Shown piece after piece: positions 1 through 10,180 of a stretch of DNA of 25,979 bases. The notes beneath the pieces were generated by a model. It was not told the origin of the DNA, ran no database searches, and saw nothing but the letters and a program-made list of their open reading frames with translations. Source of the stretch: Phoronis australis (Eukaryota; Phoronida; Phoronidae); contig NMRA01000145.1 of NCBI GenBank assembly GCA_002633005.1, forward strand, positions 784,002 to 809,980. Reading direction: 5' to 3'. Within the stretch, counting starts at the first letter, position 1; every line of letters starts with the position of its first letter. Both the position numbers and the translations under genes were made by a program.

Positions 1-560
1 AATTTACAATAGTAAAACATGTAATGTGAGTGTAATATTGTTCAATACAATGGCACTGATGGGACCATATTACTTGTTTTACAAAAAAGTCACCAAAACT
101 GTTGTTTTTACAAATATAAGTTTACTAAGCTCTTTGGTGATTATTAGGTAACTTCAAACTCAAATTTCTCAAAAATGTGCAACTTTATATGTGGGAACTT
201 TTTAGATTTTGAAAACACTCTAATAAATGAACTAAAAAACACCAAAATAAAATTGCCCCCCTAAAGTACTCACAAAAACCATTTTCTAGAGGCCCTACAA
301 AATCTGGCCCACCGACTAATTATCTACCTTAATCAGACGGGAAGCAAAAAAGCATAAGTCACGAAATTTTAAATTAACTGTTGCTTCGGCCGCAAGCAGT
401 GCAAAAAGCACCATTGCCTTTTTTACCGACTGGAGCCGTCACATCTTGCCATATTTGTTTATTTAACACACACCCACTAGACATCTCTACGGTCCATGAA
501 ACAGCAATGTCCGCCAATGGCCGTCCAATGGGATTTCGCTAGGTGATTTGTCTCCCTCTC
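1..560. other. AT-rich DNA, no gene seen
   Basis: Both strands were searched for the missing threonine aldolase 3' exons (HxDGAR, SKGLGAPVG-like coding) and none was recognised. No other coding, RNA or repeat signal stands out. Confidence 0.5.
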
Positions 561-712
561 CACAGGCGTCCTCAGCTTCTGATCGTCCCCAATACACTCA
601 CTATACATGTACATGTACGTGTACGTACGTACGTGTGTGTGTGTGTGTGTGTGTGCGTGTGCGTGTACATGTATAGTGTATTGGGGACGATCAGAAGCTG
701 AGGACGCCTGTG
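561..712. repeat. Inverted repeat with TG microsatellite in the loop
   Basis: The left arm starts at 561 (cacaggcgtcctcagcttct...) and the right arm ends at 712. They are perfect reverse complements over about 37 bases. Pairing then continues through tatacatgtaca after a 4-base (tcac) insertion in the left arm. The loop holds alternating acgt/tg sequence including (TG)n at about 633-665. It could be a foldback element or palindrome. A 121-codon minus-strand ORF across it is a by-product of the repeat. Confidence 0.9.
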
Positions 713-1322
713 TCGCTCACTACGGTCTCTGGTCATAGCGATAACTTCGATATCGCTGTTAAGTGGGACAGGAAAGCAATGTTTTCGCATTGCTTCATTA
801 GACCTAAGTTCCCTTAATAAGAAAGCGTCGTTATTTTTTTTGATTAAATAATAATAACATAAATTTAAGGAATACTTCCCAATTTTGATTATTCTTTCAT
901 CTTGACTAATTTCATAATGCCATGTTAATCTAATCACAAACTTTCAACGTTTTACCTGAAAAATTCAAAAGGAAACACAGAAATCGGCCAATTGTGTACA
1001 CATTGCAATCAACTGGTGGTCAATCTGTGCATAATCAGAGCCCTCAGCTTAAAACACTATATCACACTGATGGAGCATGCTCAGTATTGCATTTTCATTT
1101 TTCAAGAGTTTTCCAGGAGTTGCTTTTTTCATGAAAATTTTCACTCCATCAATAATTTTCCCATAGAAAGTATCCACTGAAAATTTTCCATGTGAAAATT
1201 TCCACGCGTTTTTATCCGCGTTGATTTTTCATGGGAAGTATTTTTGTCATTATCTAAGGTTTCATTTTTTTCAAGTAGACTGGAAGGTTGAATAGCCTCA
1301 TCCCCATGGCCTCGGTCATCAC

Positions 1323-1508
1323 CTGTTTAATAAAGTCCAGGGGAAGGACCTTCCCGCCACACTTGTTGTGGGTGTTCTCCAAACAAACCACCCTAGTACG
1401 CGTCTGATGGAGGCCTGCATTAGACGTTTGTATTGCCTCCTTCAGCTCGTCTATGCTAAACGTGCCGTCCTGCTTGTTTGGAATAGTGCGAGGGTTAACG
1501 CCACCTAC
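1323..1508 (-). CDS. THA1: threonine aldolase exon 4
   Basis: This phase-0 exon has 62 codons between acceptor ttgtctgtgcag (ending at 1509) and donor AAACAG|GTGATG (1323/1322). It encodes [17 protein letters not shown], an ENTH motif and [12 protein letters not shown]. The reading frame continues through the intron start for 22 more codons, as VMTEAMGMRLFNLPVY..., before a TAG. The expected xHMDGARLFNA segment is absent there. Confidence 0.93.
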
Positions 1509-4500
1509 CTGCACAGACAACAATTCTCTTATAAAGGTTACGCAGGAAATGGCTGAAATTTAATTTGGTTTACTTCGGAACATCTCAGAAATGTCGGACT
1601 GGATTCATATGAAACTCTTAGATAGGCTTGCAGTGCATAAGGCGCTGTTCTCCATAAAGATGGCAGAAATTGTTTTTGAAACGTTCCACTTCTGCATGAC
1701 AGATTATCACAAAATAGGAGTGTTATGATTTTTGTGGAAAAACTCAAAAGTTGTACGAGATGAAAGTGAAATGATAATTTAGAAAACTTTTACAGCGTTT
1801 TTGGAACTCAGTTCATCTTGACCATTTCAAATTGCATCAAGTAAAGTTTGGTTTGATGCTTATTAATATATCTTTCTTTCTGCTAAATTTTATCAATAGA
1901 CATGCTCACATGACCAAATTAACAGCAAATTCGTAAAAAGCCAAAAATTAAATTCTGCAGGCATTCTGCACGTTTGTGAAAACGATGATTTGTAAAATTT
2001 TATACACTTGGCCAAAAAAATTAGATTTATTAATATGACAAGTTAGTATTTCTAATTATTAGTATTTCTAATTATATACACGATGCGATAGATAATAGCA
2101 ATAACATTTACAAGTAGTACAGTGCACTTTAAAATGGTAAAGTGGTAAATCATGTGTACAACTGAGATAAAACTGGCAGCAAAACCAAGAGAGTGCGCAT
2201 CATATCTGGAGGATAGACTGCAAAAATTACAGGTGTCCAAAAATCATGTCGACACTCAGTAATAGAGAAATATAAACGTAAGATGTACAAAGAAATGCAT
2301 AAGTTAGAAACCATGAAAAATTGTTCGAAACGCATTCCAATAGGTCAAGCAGACACAACGGCAGTGAAGCCGGCGCTCATCAAAGTGGCTGTCAACACTA
2401 AGGCAAGAGAGACTAGCTGCGACGTTATTTACCTGTATTCATTATATTGTAACTGTACTAGTCATTAGAAATGACCTTATATCGCCTACCTCCGTCTCCT
2501 TTTCATCTCTGGTAACGAGCTTGCGACGCGCGTATCATTTATCTACTATTCGGGACATATGTCGATCATAAAAGACCATTCTTGGCGGAAATGGAATTTT
2601 GCAGAAATTAGCAGATGTGTGAAATGGAACCCACTAACTCCGCAGCAGCAGTGGAAAGCTCTACCGCTGAGCCAAATCCCACGTGATCAACAGCAGAATA
2701 TTTATGAATATTTATAAGGAAAAGACACCAGTCTTGATTTCAGTGAATGGCTGGAAGACAACGGCAGGAATTGGCGATTTGTAATAAAACCACATGTACA
2801 CAACAAATTTGTTATTTTGAGGTTCTCTGGTCAAACTCAAAAACTTCAATAAGTCTATTCCACTAAACAGTAATCCCCCAATTGCATTTTCGGTTGCAAA
2901 AATGTCCCTTTAAAGTGATGGTGATGTTACATGTAATATTTATTATCAAATTTTTATGAAAGTGAAAAACTTACCTGTATGGAGTCTACCATTGAAATGA
3001 CAAAAAATTGACTATTTTGTGTTGTGGTTCTCTGGTCAAAGCCAAAACTTCAATAAGTCTATTCCACTGAACAGTAATCCCCCAATTGCATTTTTCGGTT
3101 ACAAAATGTCCCTTTAAAGCAATAGTGATGGAACATATAATTTTTATTACCAAATTTTTATGAAACGGAAAAAATTACTCGTGTGAAACAACAATAAAAT
3201 ATGACTATTTTTGATGGCGTTGGCATGTCTCCTCATTAATGAGAGCAAAGTTTGGCGTTTTTCACACCAGATAGTCAGGCAATTCTTGAGGTATTAAATA
3301 CAAAGATACCATAATTGTCACTTTTTCAAAGGCAAGCTACCTTCCTACTGATACTGAAAATTTCAAGTGTTAATTAATGACAGATGTGTAGTGTAAACTG
3401 TCAACAACTAGAAAAAATCTTAATTATTTTTGCTGTAAATTTGACAAAACAAATGTCACTATCTACAATTCTGTGCACTAAATACATGAAAAATTACGAC
3501 TTAATAAAAAGTACAGTAACCCACAAATTGAACTGAATCCTATCCGACTATTGCTTTGAGATAGAAACCTGGAAATACTCCAATTAAATAAAAGGTGTAA
3601 CAGGACGTTGAACTGTGATGGTTGTCTTTTAACGAACAGCTTCCCTGCAATACGTGACTTTTTTCAATTATCTTGTCCGAATTTGGTGAGATTTTACAGA
3701 ATTCAAATTTTATTAAACAAAAGGGCATTTTGTCAGATAGAAAATGCCTGCAGACTCATGAGAAAATTCTAGGAAACTGGGACATTTAAATAGAAGCTTC
3801 CAATAAATGGATCCTCTATAATCATGACTGCCCTCTAAAAGGGCAGAGAAATACACAACAACTTCCCAACCGCCAAAAATTGCACTTATAACCACAAAGT
3901 TAAGATGCTGTCAATACCAAATGCGAGTTGGATGTCAGTGGCCTTCTTCTCCTGCAGAAAACGAATTTATGTGAAAATAGAGTGTACACTAAGTACAATG
4001 CTTTAGAATCAAACTGATGGACAAAGACTTTGTGTTACAAACAGCATAGACTTTGAGACAATGACTGAGAAGAACATAGAAAAGACTTACCTGAGCTATC
4101 CCCCCTTGCTCGTACAGCACAATGTGTGACTTGTGACCTAATACAACTTCCAGTCCTCGACTATTACAGTGACTCATAACTGAAGTAAAGAAAACAGGCG
4201 TGTGTCCATAATGCTGAGTATTTACCACTGTTGTACAAGGAAAGACATGAGTGAGAACAAGGTGAGTGGGTCAGAGCAGGCTCCATTTCAGGAAATGTAT
4301 GTCATTTAAGACTTAAGCAAAAAATCTGGTCTTATGCTCCACATAACAATTTGTGAAAATAATTCCCTTGCGAAAAAGAAAGTGAGAATCTCACTGGATT
4401 CCAGTTAGATTCCAGTTATATTCTCACTAAATCACCAATTATAGTTAGAAATGCCAGTAAAAACCCAGCGGGAATTGAACAACAGGGGCAGCCAGTGAGA

Positions 4501-7424
4501 AAATAGTGAGAAAATGTTATGTAACAGTGAGAATCCAGTGAGAATTTTGGTCTTAGAAAAATTCTGAGTGAGAATCAGTGAGAATTTCAGACTTAGAAAA
4601 AATCTGAGTGAGAATTGAGTGAGAATTTGGACTTGCCAAAATTGGAGTGAGAATTCAGTGAGAATTTAAGATAAACAAACATCCTGATTGGCTGTAACTG
4701 TGGAAATTTCAGTTGAACCAGGTTTCTGAATTCAAACTAAAATGGCGCCAGGAATGAGCAGTTGGAGAAATAGCTTGAAGATTGTTGATTTCTTCTCATA
4801 AATATTGTGAAATTACTGAACAGTTTGTTTGCAAGTCAACCAGATGTGACCCTGGACTGATTTTGTGTGTTAATAAGCTTAAGGTTAGTACATTTCATAC
4901 ATCTAGTAGAGTGCATGAAGTACCAGTATTAGACTGGCCGTATGCATGTAGACGCACAACCCCTCAGGATCAAATCTACGTATTGCCTTTCCTTTCCCAG
5001 TACCGTTCAATCATAATTACACTCCTTGTTGACTCGTTATGGCGACTCTCAGTTTGAATGAAAGGATTGAGGGTACATAAGCTGCTCTGTAGGCCTACCT
5101 GGAGGGAGTTTCTTCGATTTGGGTGACAGCCCTGTAACCTTTGACCTCATTCGGATAAGTTGTAAACAAATATTTACTCGGTTGTGTGCTGACTCTAATC
5201 GCTTTTTCTCGCTACACCGCATCTATTTTGTATTTAAAGTTCCCCAAGAATCAAAGTAAGGTATTCTGCTAGACACGAGTGAAATCATATTGTAAAATGG
5301 TCAATTTTTATGAATAAGGTTTGAGATAACCTTAACTTTGATTTTTCATTGCAAGTCTGGTTCACTAGTGGGAAGGATTATTGCCAATTAAACACAGTTG
5401 CTTATCACAGTTTTCGTTAATGAAGCTCCACTTACACTTTGCCTAAGTATACATACACGAAACATGTATTATGAACGTTAAGTGGAAACACTCTACTCAC
5501 TTGAGACAAGATTTCCCATAGTTCCACTGGGGAGAAAGAGCGATGCTTCTTTCCCTAACAAAGCTGCCATCTTCGACTGGAGCTCTGTAACGTGGAACAC
5601 ACCTCATAACACTCTCATGAATTCAATTTCTCGTTTTTGCATTCTTTAACGCAAGACCACAACTCCTTTTTGTCAGTCATATCGTGATAATTTAACATCC
5701 ATTTTCCAGAATACTACGGCGTCCCCTCTGTTTATGCGGTAGGCAACACGTCAGCCCATCGGTTGGCCATTTAGGGGCTATAGGCCTACTTCCATTCGCT
5801 TTCTCATAGTGTACGCATTTCGTTACATGTATTTTAAACGGGCGGTAACCCAAATCCGGTCACCGATTTTGAGTTTTCACCTCGTCAAAAATACATTCCA
5901 CACTTAAAATTATCACTTAAAAAAGCGCTTACTTTCATCATTGGTCCTTTCTACTTATCTTCGATGAAGTTTCGTTTTGAGAATTAAGGTGACTTTGGCG
6001 AAAAATTCCAACCCCACTTTTTGGTTGCAGTTAACTTTTTCACCACGCTCGCGATAACCACAAAGTATGTAAACTGAGTCACGTGAGTTAGGCAAAGGCG
6101 AGCGCGAGACTGAGCGAAGCGCGTGACACCGCTAGAGCGTGACACTTGCAAATTAGCATGAGAAGGTATCAAGTGAAATCTGCAAGATTTGTGTCCCTTG
6201 GACTTTTTATTCGTCAACATGCGTGATTTCACGTATTTTCTTCAAAGTGGCACCCGGTAAGAGAAACTCGAGCAAACCGCGATAGATTTTCATCGATTTG
6301 TTCAAATTATCTTGACTGAATGGTCTCCAGACTTATGGTATGAGTTGTTTATAACTCCATGTGCATATATGCATGTTTCAGTTGATTTTATTTCCTGTAT
6401 TTTGAAATGAGCAACTTTTTTGTGGGGATGTACTATCGCCCCTATATGCCTGCGGCATCCAGGGCGATGTAATTGCCCAATTCTGCGGTTGTGAACCACA
6501 ATGCCTTCTCACGTCTGCCATGTGCAATGCATTCTTCTCTTGTCCGATTCAACCTTGAAGTGTGCTAGCGACGCCACCTTTCGAAAACTAAGTCAATCGT
6601 ACAACACACTTTTTCTACCTCTACAATAGAGGGGGGATGAACACAGGATGTGAGAATTGGTGGGTTTATTTCAGCTTGCAAATTCAATTATAAAGTGCAT
6701 TCACTGGGAACAGCATTTCTGTAACGGTTACAATATTTTACAACTATATATACCAGAACTTTGCTATTTAAAAACTCTGAGGTAAACTTTTAATCATTTA
6801 GTAAATGCTATTACCATAAACTCTTAATTTGGACAAAAATAATTGCCAGAATTGATCTTTTTTCATTTCAGTGTTTTACTTATGCATGCCCAAATTTTCC
6901 CCTTATAGTAGCTGCAATATAGAGTGTGGTATATTTTATGAAAAAGTTAACATGAAACGAAAATTTCACTTGCCCACAATAGTGCCGTTATATGTAAAAA
7001 TTCACCAGTCAGGACAACCATTACAAACATTATAACACAAAATTTGAAACGAAATTGTTACTACTTTCCTTTGCCAGGAAACCACTTCTAAACAAACAAG
7101 GAATAATTAATTAAAAGACTAATTTCAAATCTGAAGCTCGTCGGCATTTGTAGAAAAAATGCAAAACATTGAGAAAACTCGTGCAGGCAATTTCAATTCC
7201 AAAACATTCAAAAACAACTAAGAGCTGTGAAAACAAAGATTCGGCAACTTAAACTAGACAAGAGGGTTCTGTGATAACCAACCATTAACTGTAGGGTCTT
7301 CTCCAAACACGTCGCTACCCACTTCGGCAGATGCCATTGCTTCCCTCATTTCTTTGCTGGGTTTTGTGACTGAGTCGGTACGGAGATCAACTTCGTGACA
7401 AATCCTTGTAAATGCCTGCTGCAT
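1323..7424 (-). CDS. THA1: L-threonine aldolase, 5' half (4 exons, 3' end missing)
   Basis: Exons at 7424-7283, 5584-5501, 4179-4091 and 1508-1323 join with consistent phase into 167 codons. The family consists of PLP-dependent fold-type I enzymes that cleave L-threonine or L-allo-threonine to glycine and acetaldehyde. Visible motifs, by joined residue number, are DLRTDSVT (13-20), GEDPTVNE (41-48), the cofactor phosphate-binding loop LPSGTMGNL (65-73), [10 protein letters not shown] (93-102) and CLENTH (147-152). H94 and H152 correspond to the active-site histidines of bacterial LtaE. The segment holding the HxDGAR motif and the PLP lysine was not found in 1-1322, so the 3' exons probably lie left of the window. 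Family members are usually about 330-400 residues, so roughly half is present. Assignment comes from recognised motifs; intron positions are my reading. Confidence 0.93.
2044..2075. repeat. 16-bp tandem duplication
   Basis: The unit ttagtatttctaatta occurs twice in tandem in intron 3 of the aldolase gene. The surrounding 1509-2819 is AT-rich intron with no coding signal that I can support. Confidence 0.8.
2821..3190. repeat. About 205-bp tandem duplication in intron 3
   Basis: The block beginning ggttctctggtcaaa at 2821 recurs at 3026. Long shared strings include cttcaataagtctattccac, cagtaatcccccaattgcat and aatgtccctttaaag. Copies differ by scattered substitutions and small indels, so the duplication is not recent. 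The following stretch 3190-4090 is AT-rich intron with nothing else recognised. Confidence 0.85.
4091..4179 (-). CDS. THA1: threonine aldolase exon 3
   Basis: A textbook polypyrimidine acceptor (tgttttctttacttcag) precedes 4179, and the donor is CAG|GTAAGT at 4091/4090. The 89 nt encode 29 codons after completing an Ile codon (A|TT). The peptide includes MSHC and [16 protein letters not shown]. The His in KSHIVLYE corresponds to the histidine that stacks on PLP in LtaE. Confidence 0.95.
4375..4665. repeat. GTGAGAAT-rich tandem array in intron 2
   Basis: AGTGAGAAT occurs about ten times. In the better-preserved part (4515-4665) a roughly 50-bp unit reads AGTGAGAATxxAGTGAGAATTT followed by a (g)acttag-aaaaattctg linker. 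At 4387-4430 the motif also occurs inverted (attctcact). It lies between aldolase exons 3 and 2. The stretch 4680-5500 after it shows no gene. Confidence 0.85.
5501..5584 (-). CDS. THA1: threonine aldolase exon 2
   Basis: The acceptor is ttacag before 5584 and the donor is TCAA|GTGAGT at 5501/5500, a strong site. The 84 nt encode [20 protein letters not shown] then TMGNLVS, with partial codons at both ends. LPSGTMGNL is the PLP phosphate-binding loop of threonine aldolases. The phase matches both neighbours. Confidence 0.94.
5585..7282. other. Aldolase intron 1, mostly featureless
   Basis: A CpG-rich patch at 6045-6150 contains gagtcacgtgag (E-box core CACGTG) and aggcgagcgcgag. Nested inverted repeats sit at 6435-6468. 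No coding exon fitting the gap between aldolase exons 1 and 2 is needed, because their phases join directly. Confidence 0.6.
6435..6468. repeat. Nested hairpin
   Basis: ATCGCCC (6435-6441) pairs with GGGCGAT (6462-6468). Inside it ATGCC (6446-6450) pairs with GGCAT (6454-6458) around a tgc loop. A small bulge lies on each side. Confidence 0.7.
7283..7424 (-). CDS. THA1: threonine aldolase exon 1 (start codon)
   Basis: The exon has 47 codons plus one base. ATG at 7424-7422 is preceded in frame by a TAA (7430-7428), which supports this start, unless an acceptor in ttcctaaaag immediately before the ATG joins an upstream exon. It contains [11 protein letters not shown], the canonical N-terminal signature, and [14 protein letters not shown], where the family usually has EVGDDVYGEDPT; the D-to-S change is unusual. 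The donor is AATG|GTTGGT, a weak GT site. The leftover G joins AG of the next exon to make the expected Glu. Confidence 0.93.
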
Positions 7425-7500
7425 CTTTTAGGAACGGTGACAATGTTTATTCTAGGACAATAACAAATTCAAATGTCTCAAACAACAAGGGCAACGCGGA

Positions 7501-8620
7501 GCGTTGAAATGCGACCACGAATGCACCGCAAATGGAGTGCTTCTAGGGATGTTTATTTATTTCAACCCATCTGAAACTGGGTACATGCCATCGCTTTTTT
7601 GTTAGAAAGCTAAATTTCATAAAAATCTGTCAAGGAACTTCAGAGAAACAAAGGAAACAAAAAATGAAATTGCCACTATGGGACACAGCTTTCATTGGAT
7701 CCACCTGAAAGACGTCGTCATCTGCTGTTAGCTACATATAAATGCAATTACTAAATTTAATAAAGATCCTGCAGTGAGTTTAGGAGATGCAGCTATGGGC
7801 GCAAAACAAAACAAAACTGCCTCTAGGAGGCGCCAAAGTAGTCGAAGTCATTGGAAAATCATCGTCGGCTTTGTAGTAAGAACATACATGCCAATTTTCA
7901 CAATCATCTTTTGTGCGGTTTGGTTGATAGAGAGATGGGCGCCAAAAACAGACTAAAAAACAGTAAAAATGGCCACAAGGTGGCGCAAACTACGTAAAAT
8001 CCATCCGAAAATGGGAGGATAGCTTCATCTCACTAATAGGTGCCCATATTTCAATTTTCATGAAAATACGTTGAGGACCTTTGAAGATACAGAGGTAAAC
8101 GTAAAAAAATAAATTGCCAATAGAGCGCACACCGGTAGTCAGATCCGTTCGAAAGTCGTAGTCATCCATTGTCAACATCATATAAATACACTTGCAGAAT
8201 TTAGTAAAGATCCTGCCAACGGTTTAGGAGATACAGCCATGGGCTCATAAAGAGACAAAACTGCCACTAGGGGGTGCCACAGTAGCCGAAATTGTTGGAA
8301 AATCATCGTCAGTCCTCTTCACAATAAAAACATACATGCCAATTTACCCAATCATTCTTAGAGCGGTTTGGTTGATAAAGGGGTGGACGCCAAAAACAGG
8401 CTCGAAAACAACAAAAATGGCCACTAGGTGGGGCAAACTACGTCGAATCTGTTCGAAAACGGGGGGATAGCATTATCTCACTAATAGGTGCCTGTATTCC
8501 AAATTTTATGAAAATACGTTGAGGACCTTTGAAGACAGAGGCAAGCGTAAAAAACTAAAATTGCCACTAGGGGGCACACCGGTAGTCGGATCCGTCCGAA
8601 ACTTTGCTCATGCCGTCCCA
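7501..8620 (+). repeat. About 150-bp tandem array, three-monomer higher-order repeat with CTCF-like sites
   Basis: Boundary motifs lie at 7672 (gccactatgggacac), 7819 (gcctctaggaggcgcc), 7972 (gccacaaggtggcgc), 8116 (gccaatagagcgcac), 8263 (gccactagggggtgcc), 8420 (gccactaggtggggc) and 8563 (gccactagggggcac). Spacings are 147, 153, 144, 147, 157 and 143. Intervening monomers fall into three types recurring in order every 3 units (about 445 bp). Type A has ggaaaatcatcgtc and catacatgccaatt. Type B has tctcactaataggtgcc and aaaatacgttgaggaccttt. Type C has agtaaagatcctgc and gtttaggagatacagcc. The boundary closely resembles the CTCF core CCASYAGRKGGCRSY. CTCF binding is inference. Confidence 0.9.
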
Positions 8621-8812
8621 TCCCTGATAGAAACATATGCGCTTACTTTAATGAACGTACGCTGACAGGCTTAATCGTTTGTTTTTGTTGGCGCCCTTTT
8701 GTTTGCCCTGTCACTCCCAAACATCCCTCTGAGGATACTTTTAGTGCCTCACTGGAAAGATGCAACGGGAGTCCCGTGTGAACGTTTAAACACAAGATAA
8801 CAAATTATTACA

Positions 8813-8992
8813 ATGAAGTTGGACCAAATAACTCGTATGTTTCCCAAAATGGAGGACAATTCTCTACAACCAAAGCAAACGATGAAAAAGTACCTCAGGC
8901 CTCAGTCCCCCCTTGCCATGGTTCTCCCCACCCACTTCCCACCACAGCTCATGGTCGTCCCTGACCGTTCAATACACAAGTATGGCAAGTGA
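8813..8992 (+). CDS. Possible short coding exon, unknown protein
   Basis: An ATG at 8813 opens 59 codons to a TGA at 8990. The peptide is proline- and lysine-rich and ends VPDRSIHKYGK. It looks more protein-like than nearby ORFs, but I recognise no family. A donor CAA|GTGATT at 8988/8989 could splice it onward, making it a first exon. It is divergent to the aldolase start, with the repeat array between them. A longer overlapping frame (8913-9266) has low-complexity composition and looks less convincing. Confidence 0.25.
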   Translation: MKLDQITRMFPKMEDNSLQPKQTMKKYLRPQSPLAMVLPTHFPPQLMVVPDRSIHKYGK

Positions 8993-9843
8993 TTTAGATG
9001 CGGAGAAACCGACCATTTACGCGTCAATTGTCCAAAAAACAGGCCAGCCAACGTCAAGCGGGTATCATCAGCTCTTCCAAACGTTTTTTAAAAGTTGGAG
9101 CGGAATGAATGAAACATCCATGACCCAAGTAATTAGCCTTGTGATATATATTAAAAAACAAGCGAAGAAACACGCCAAAAATGAAATCCAATGTCCCACA
9201 GGTTTTTCGTTCTGTTGCAGTAGGGTCAGATGTCAATCGCAGTTATCAACCTCCTGTCCGAGATGACGAAACTGACAATAGGGGCTGACACCGATATGTC
9301 CCTTGGTCCCCACCCATTCCATCTCTAGCGAACTTTTAAACAACACGAGCGTTTTAGCCAAGGATCCCTCTGCTCATCGTTCGAGCGTGGCGTCTGATGC
9401 ATAGGTTGGTCGAGAGCGATGTGAGGCTTCCACGAGAATATTGCCCTAATGGCATTCATCCTCCTCGGCGTGTATTTTTAGAAAGCCACGAAACAGTTTT
9501 CACAGGCCAGCCCTTATAGTGGCGTGACGCAATCATGGTGACTATGACTCGTTAGGTCCAGCTCTAGCTGCAAATCTCATGTTCAACTGTATTGTTTTAT
9601 TACGTTTGGAGAAACTCCAAGGCAACAATATTTACCGCCAAGTGACTTCTTCCTCTATTTGGGGATTGTTGATATCTGTTTTTATTGGCTTTACCTTGTT
9701 TAACAGCTGTTTATTCTTATCTTCCAATGAGAACTATCACATCGGTTTTGGTTAAGGGGACAATAAATATTTCTGCGAATGATGTTGCTTCCCGGGTGCA
9801 CCTCACTTCTTTTAGAGAAGAGGAAATGATGTAGTAGTCAACA
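8993..9843. other. No gene recognised
   Basis: Moderate GC sequence with several short ORFs on both strands. None shows a recognisable motif or convincing splice context. Confidence 0.4.
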
Positions 9844-10034
9844 TCATTCCTCCCTGTCCTTTTCCTGTGCTGCCCTGTGATTCGTCCGTGTGATAGTTTC
9901 CCGGATGTCACCACCATAAATACATTGCCTGCCGAATCTGGACTTTGGTGGAAGCTTGTTGTTCAGGCTTAAATTGTAGCCGTACAGATTGGCAGTGCAT
10001 TGTAAGTACTCTCCGTGAGGCATAACTAGTGAGC
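9844..10034 (-). CDS. Possible terminal exon, unknown protein
   Basis: Acceptor ttgtattactgtacag (ending at 10035) would open an exon that reads about 60 codons to a TGA at 9846-9844. Key stretches are VMPHGEYLQCTANLYGYN and GRQCIYGGDIRETITRTNHR, followed by a charged tail ending EKDREE. Composition looks protein-like (Tyr, Cys, Asn, then charged), but I do not recognise the family. An internal ATG at 10023 could also start a 59-codon ORF. It lies just downstream, on the minus strand, of a fragment of the 150-bp repeat, so it may be repeat-derived. Confidence 0.3.
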
Positions 10035-10059
10035 CTGTACAGTAATACAACAGTCTTCT

Positions 10060-10135
10060 TCGCGGCAATTTTAGCTTTTTATGTTTACCTCTGTCTTAAA
10101 AGGTCCTAAACGTATTTTTATAACATTTGGGACAT
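10060..10135 (-). repeat. Fragment of the 150-bp array family (type B monomer)
   Basis: Read on the minus strand, this matches the end of type B monomers: aaaaatacgtttaggacctt, then agacagaggtaaacataaaa and aaaattgcc. It is truncated before the CTCF-like boundary motif. Confidence 0.75.
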
Positions 10136-10136
10136 A

Positions 10137-10180
10137 CGGTGGCGGATCTACGGGGGGTTCAGGGGGTTTAAATCCCTCCT
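10137..10180 (+). mobile_element. hAT-like terminal repeat fragment
   Basis: CGGTGGCGGATCTACGGGGG resembles the CAGTGGCGGATCTAGG terminus found several times in this window. No matching right end was identified nearby, so this is a solitary or degraded end. Confidence 0.55.

Noticed and set aside
572-937. 121-codon minus-strand ORF with a Thr-His run
   Set aside because: Its C-terminal half is the translated TG microsatellite and palindrome arm; no protein motif.
3713-3895. Short minus-strand ORF with a hydrophobic start in aldolase intron 3
   Set aside because: The exon 3 to exon 4 phase join is already complete without it, and no aldolase motif is present.
8913-9266. 117-codon plus-strand ORF
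   Set aside because: Ser/Gln-rich composition without motif; overlaps a more protein-like frame starting at 8813.
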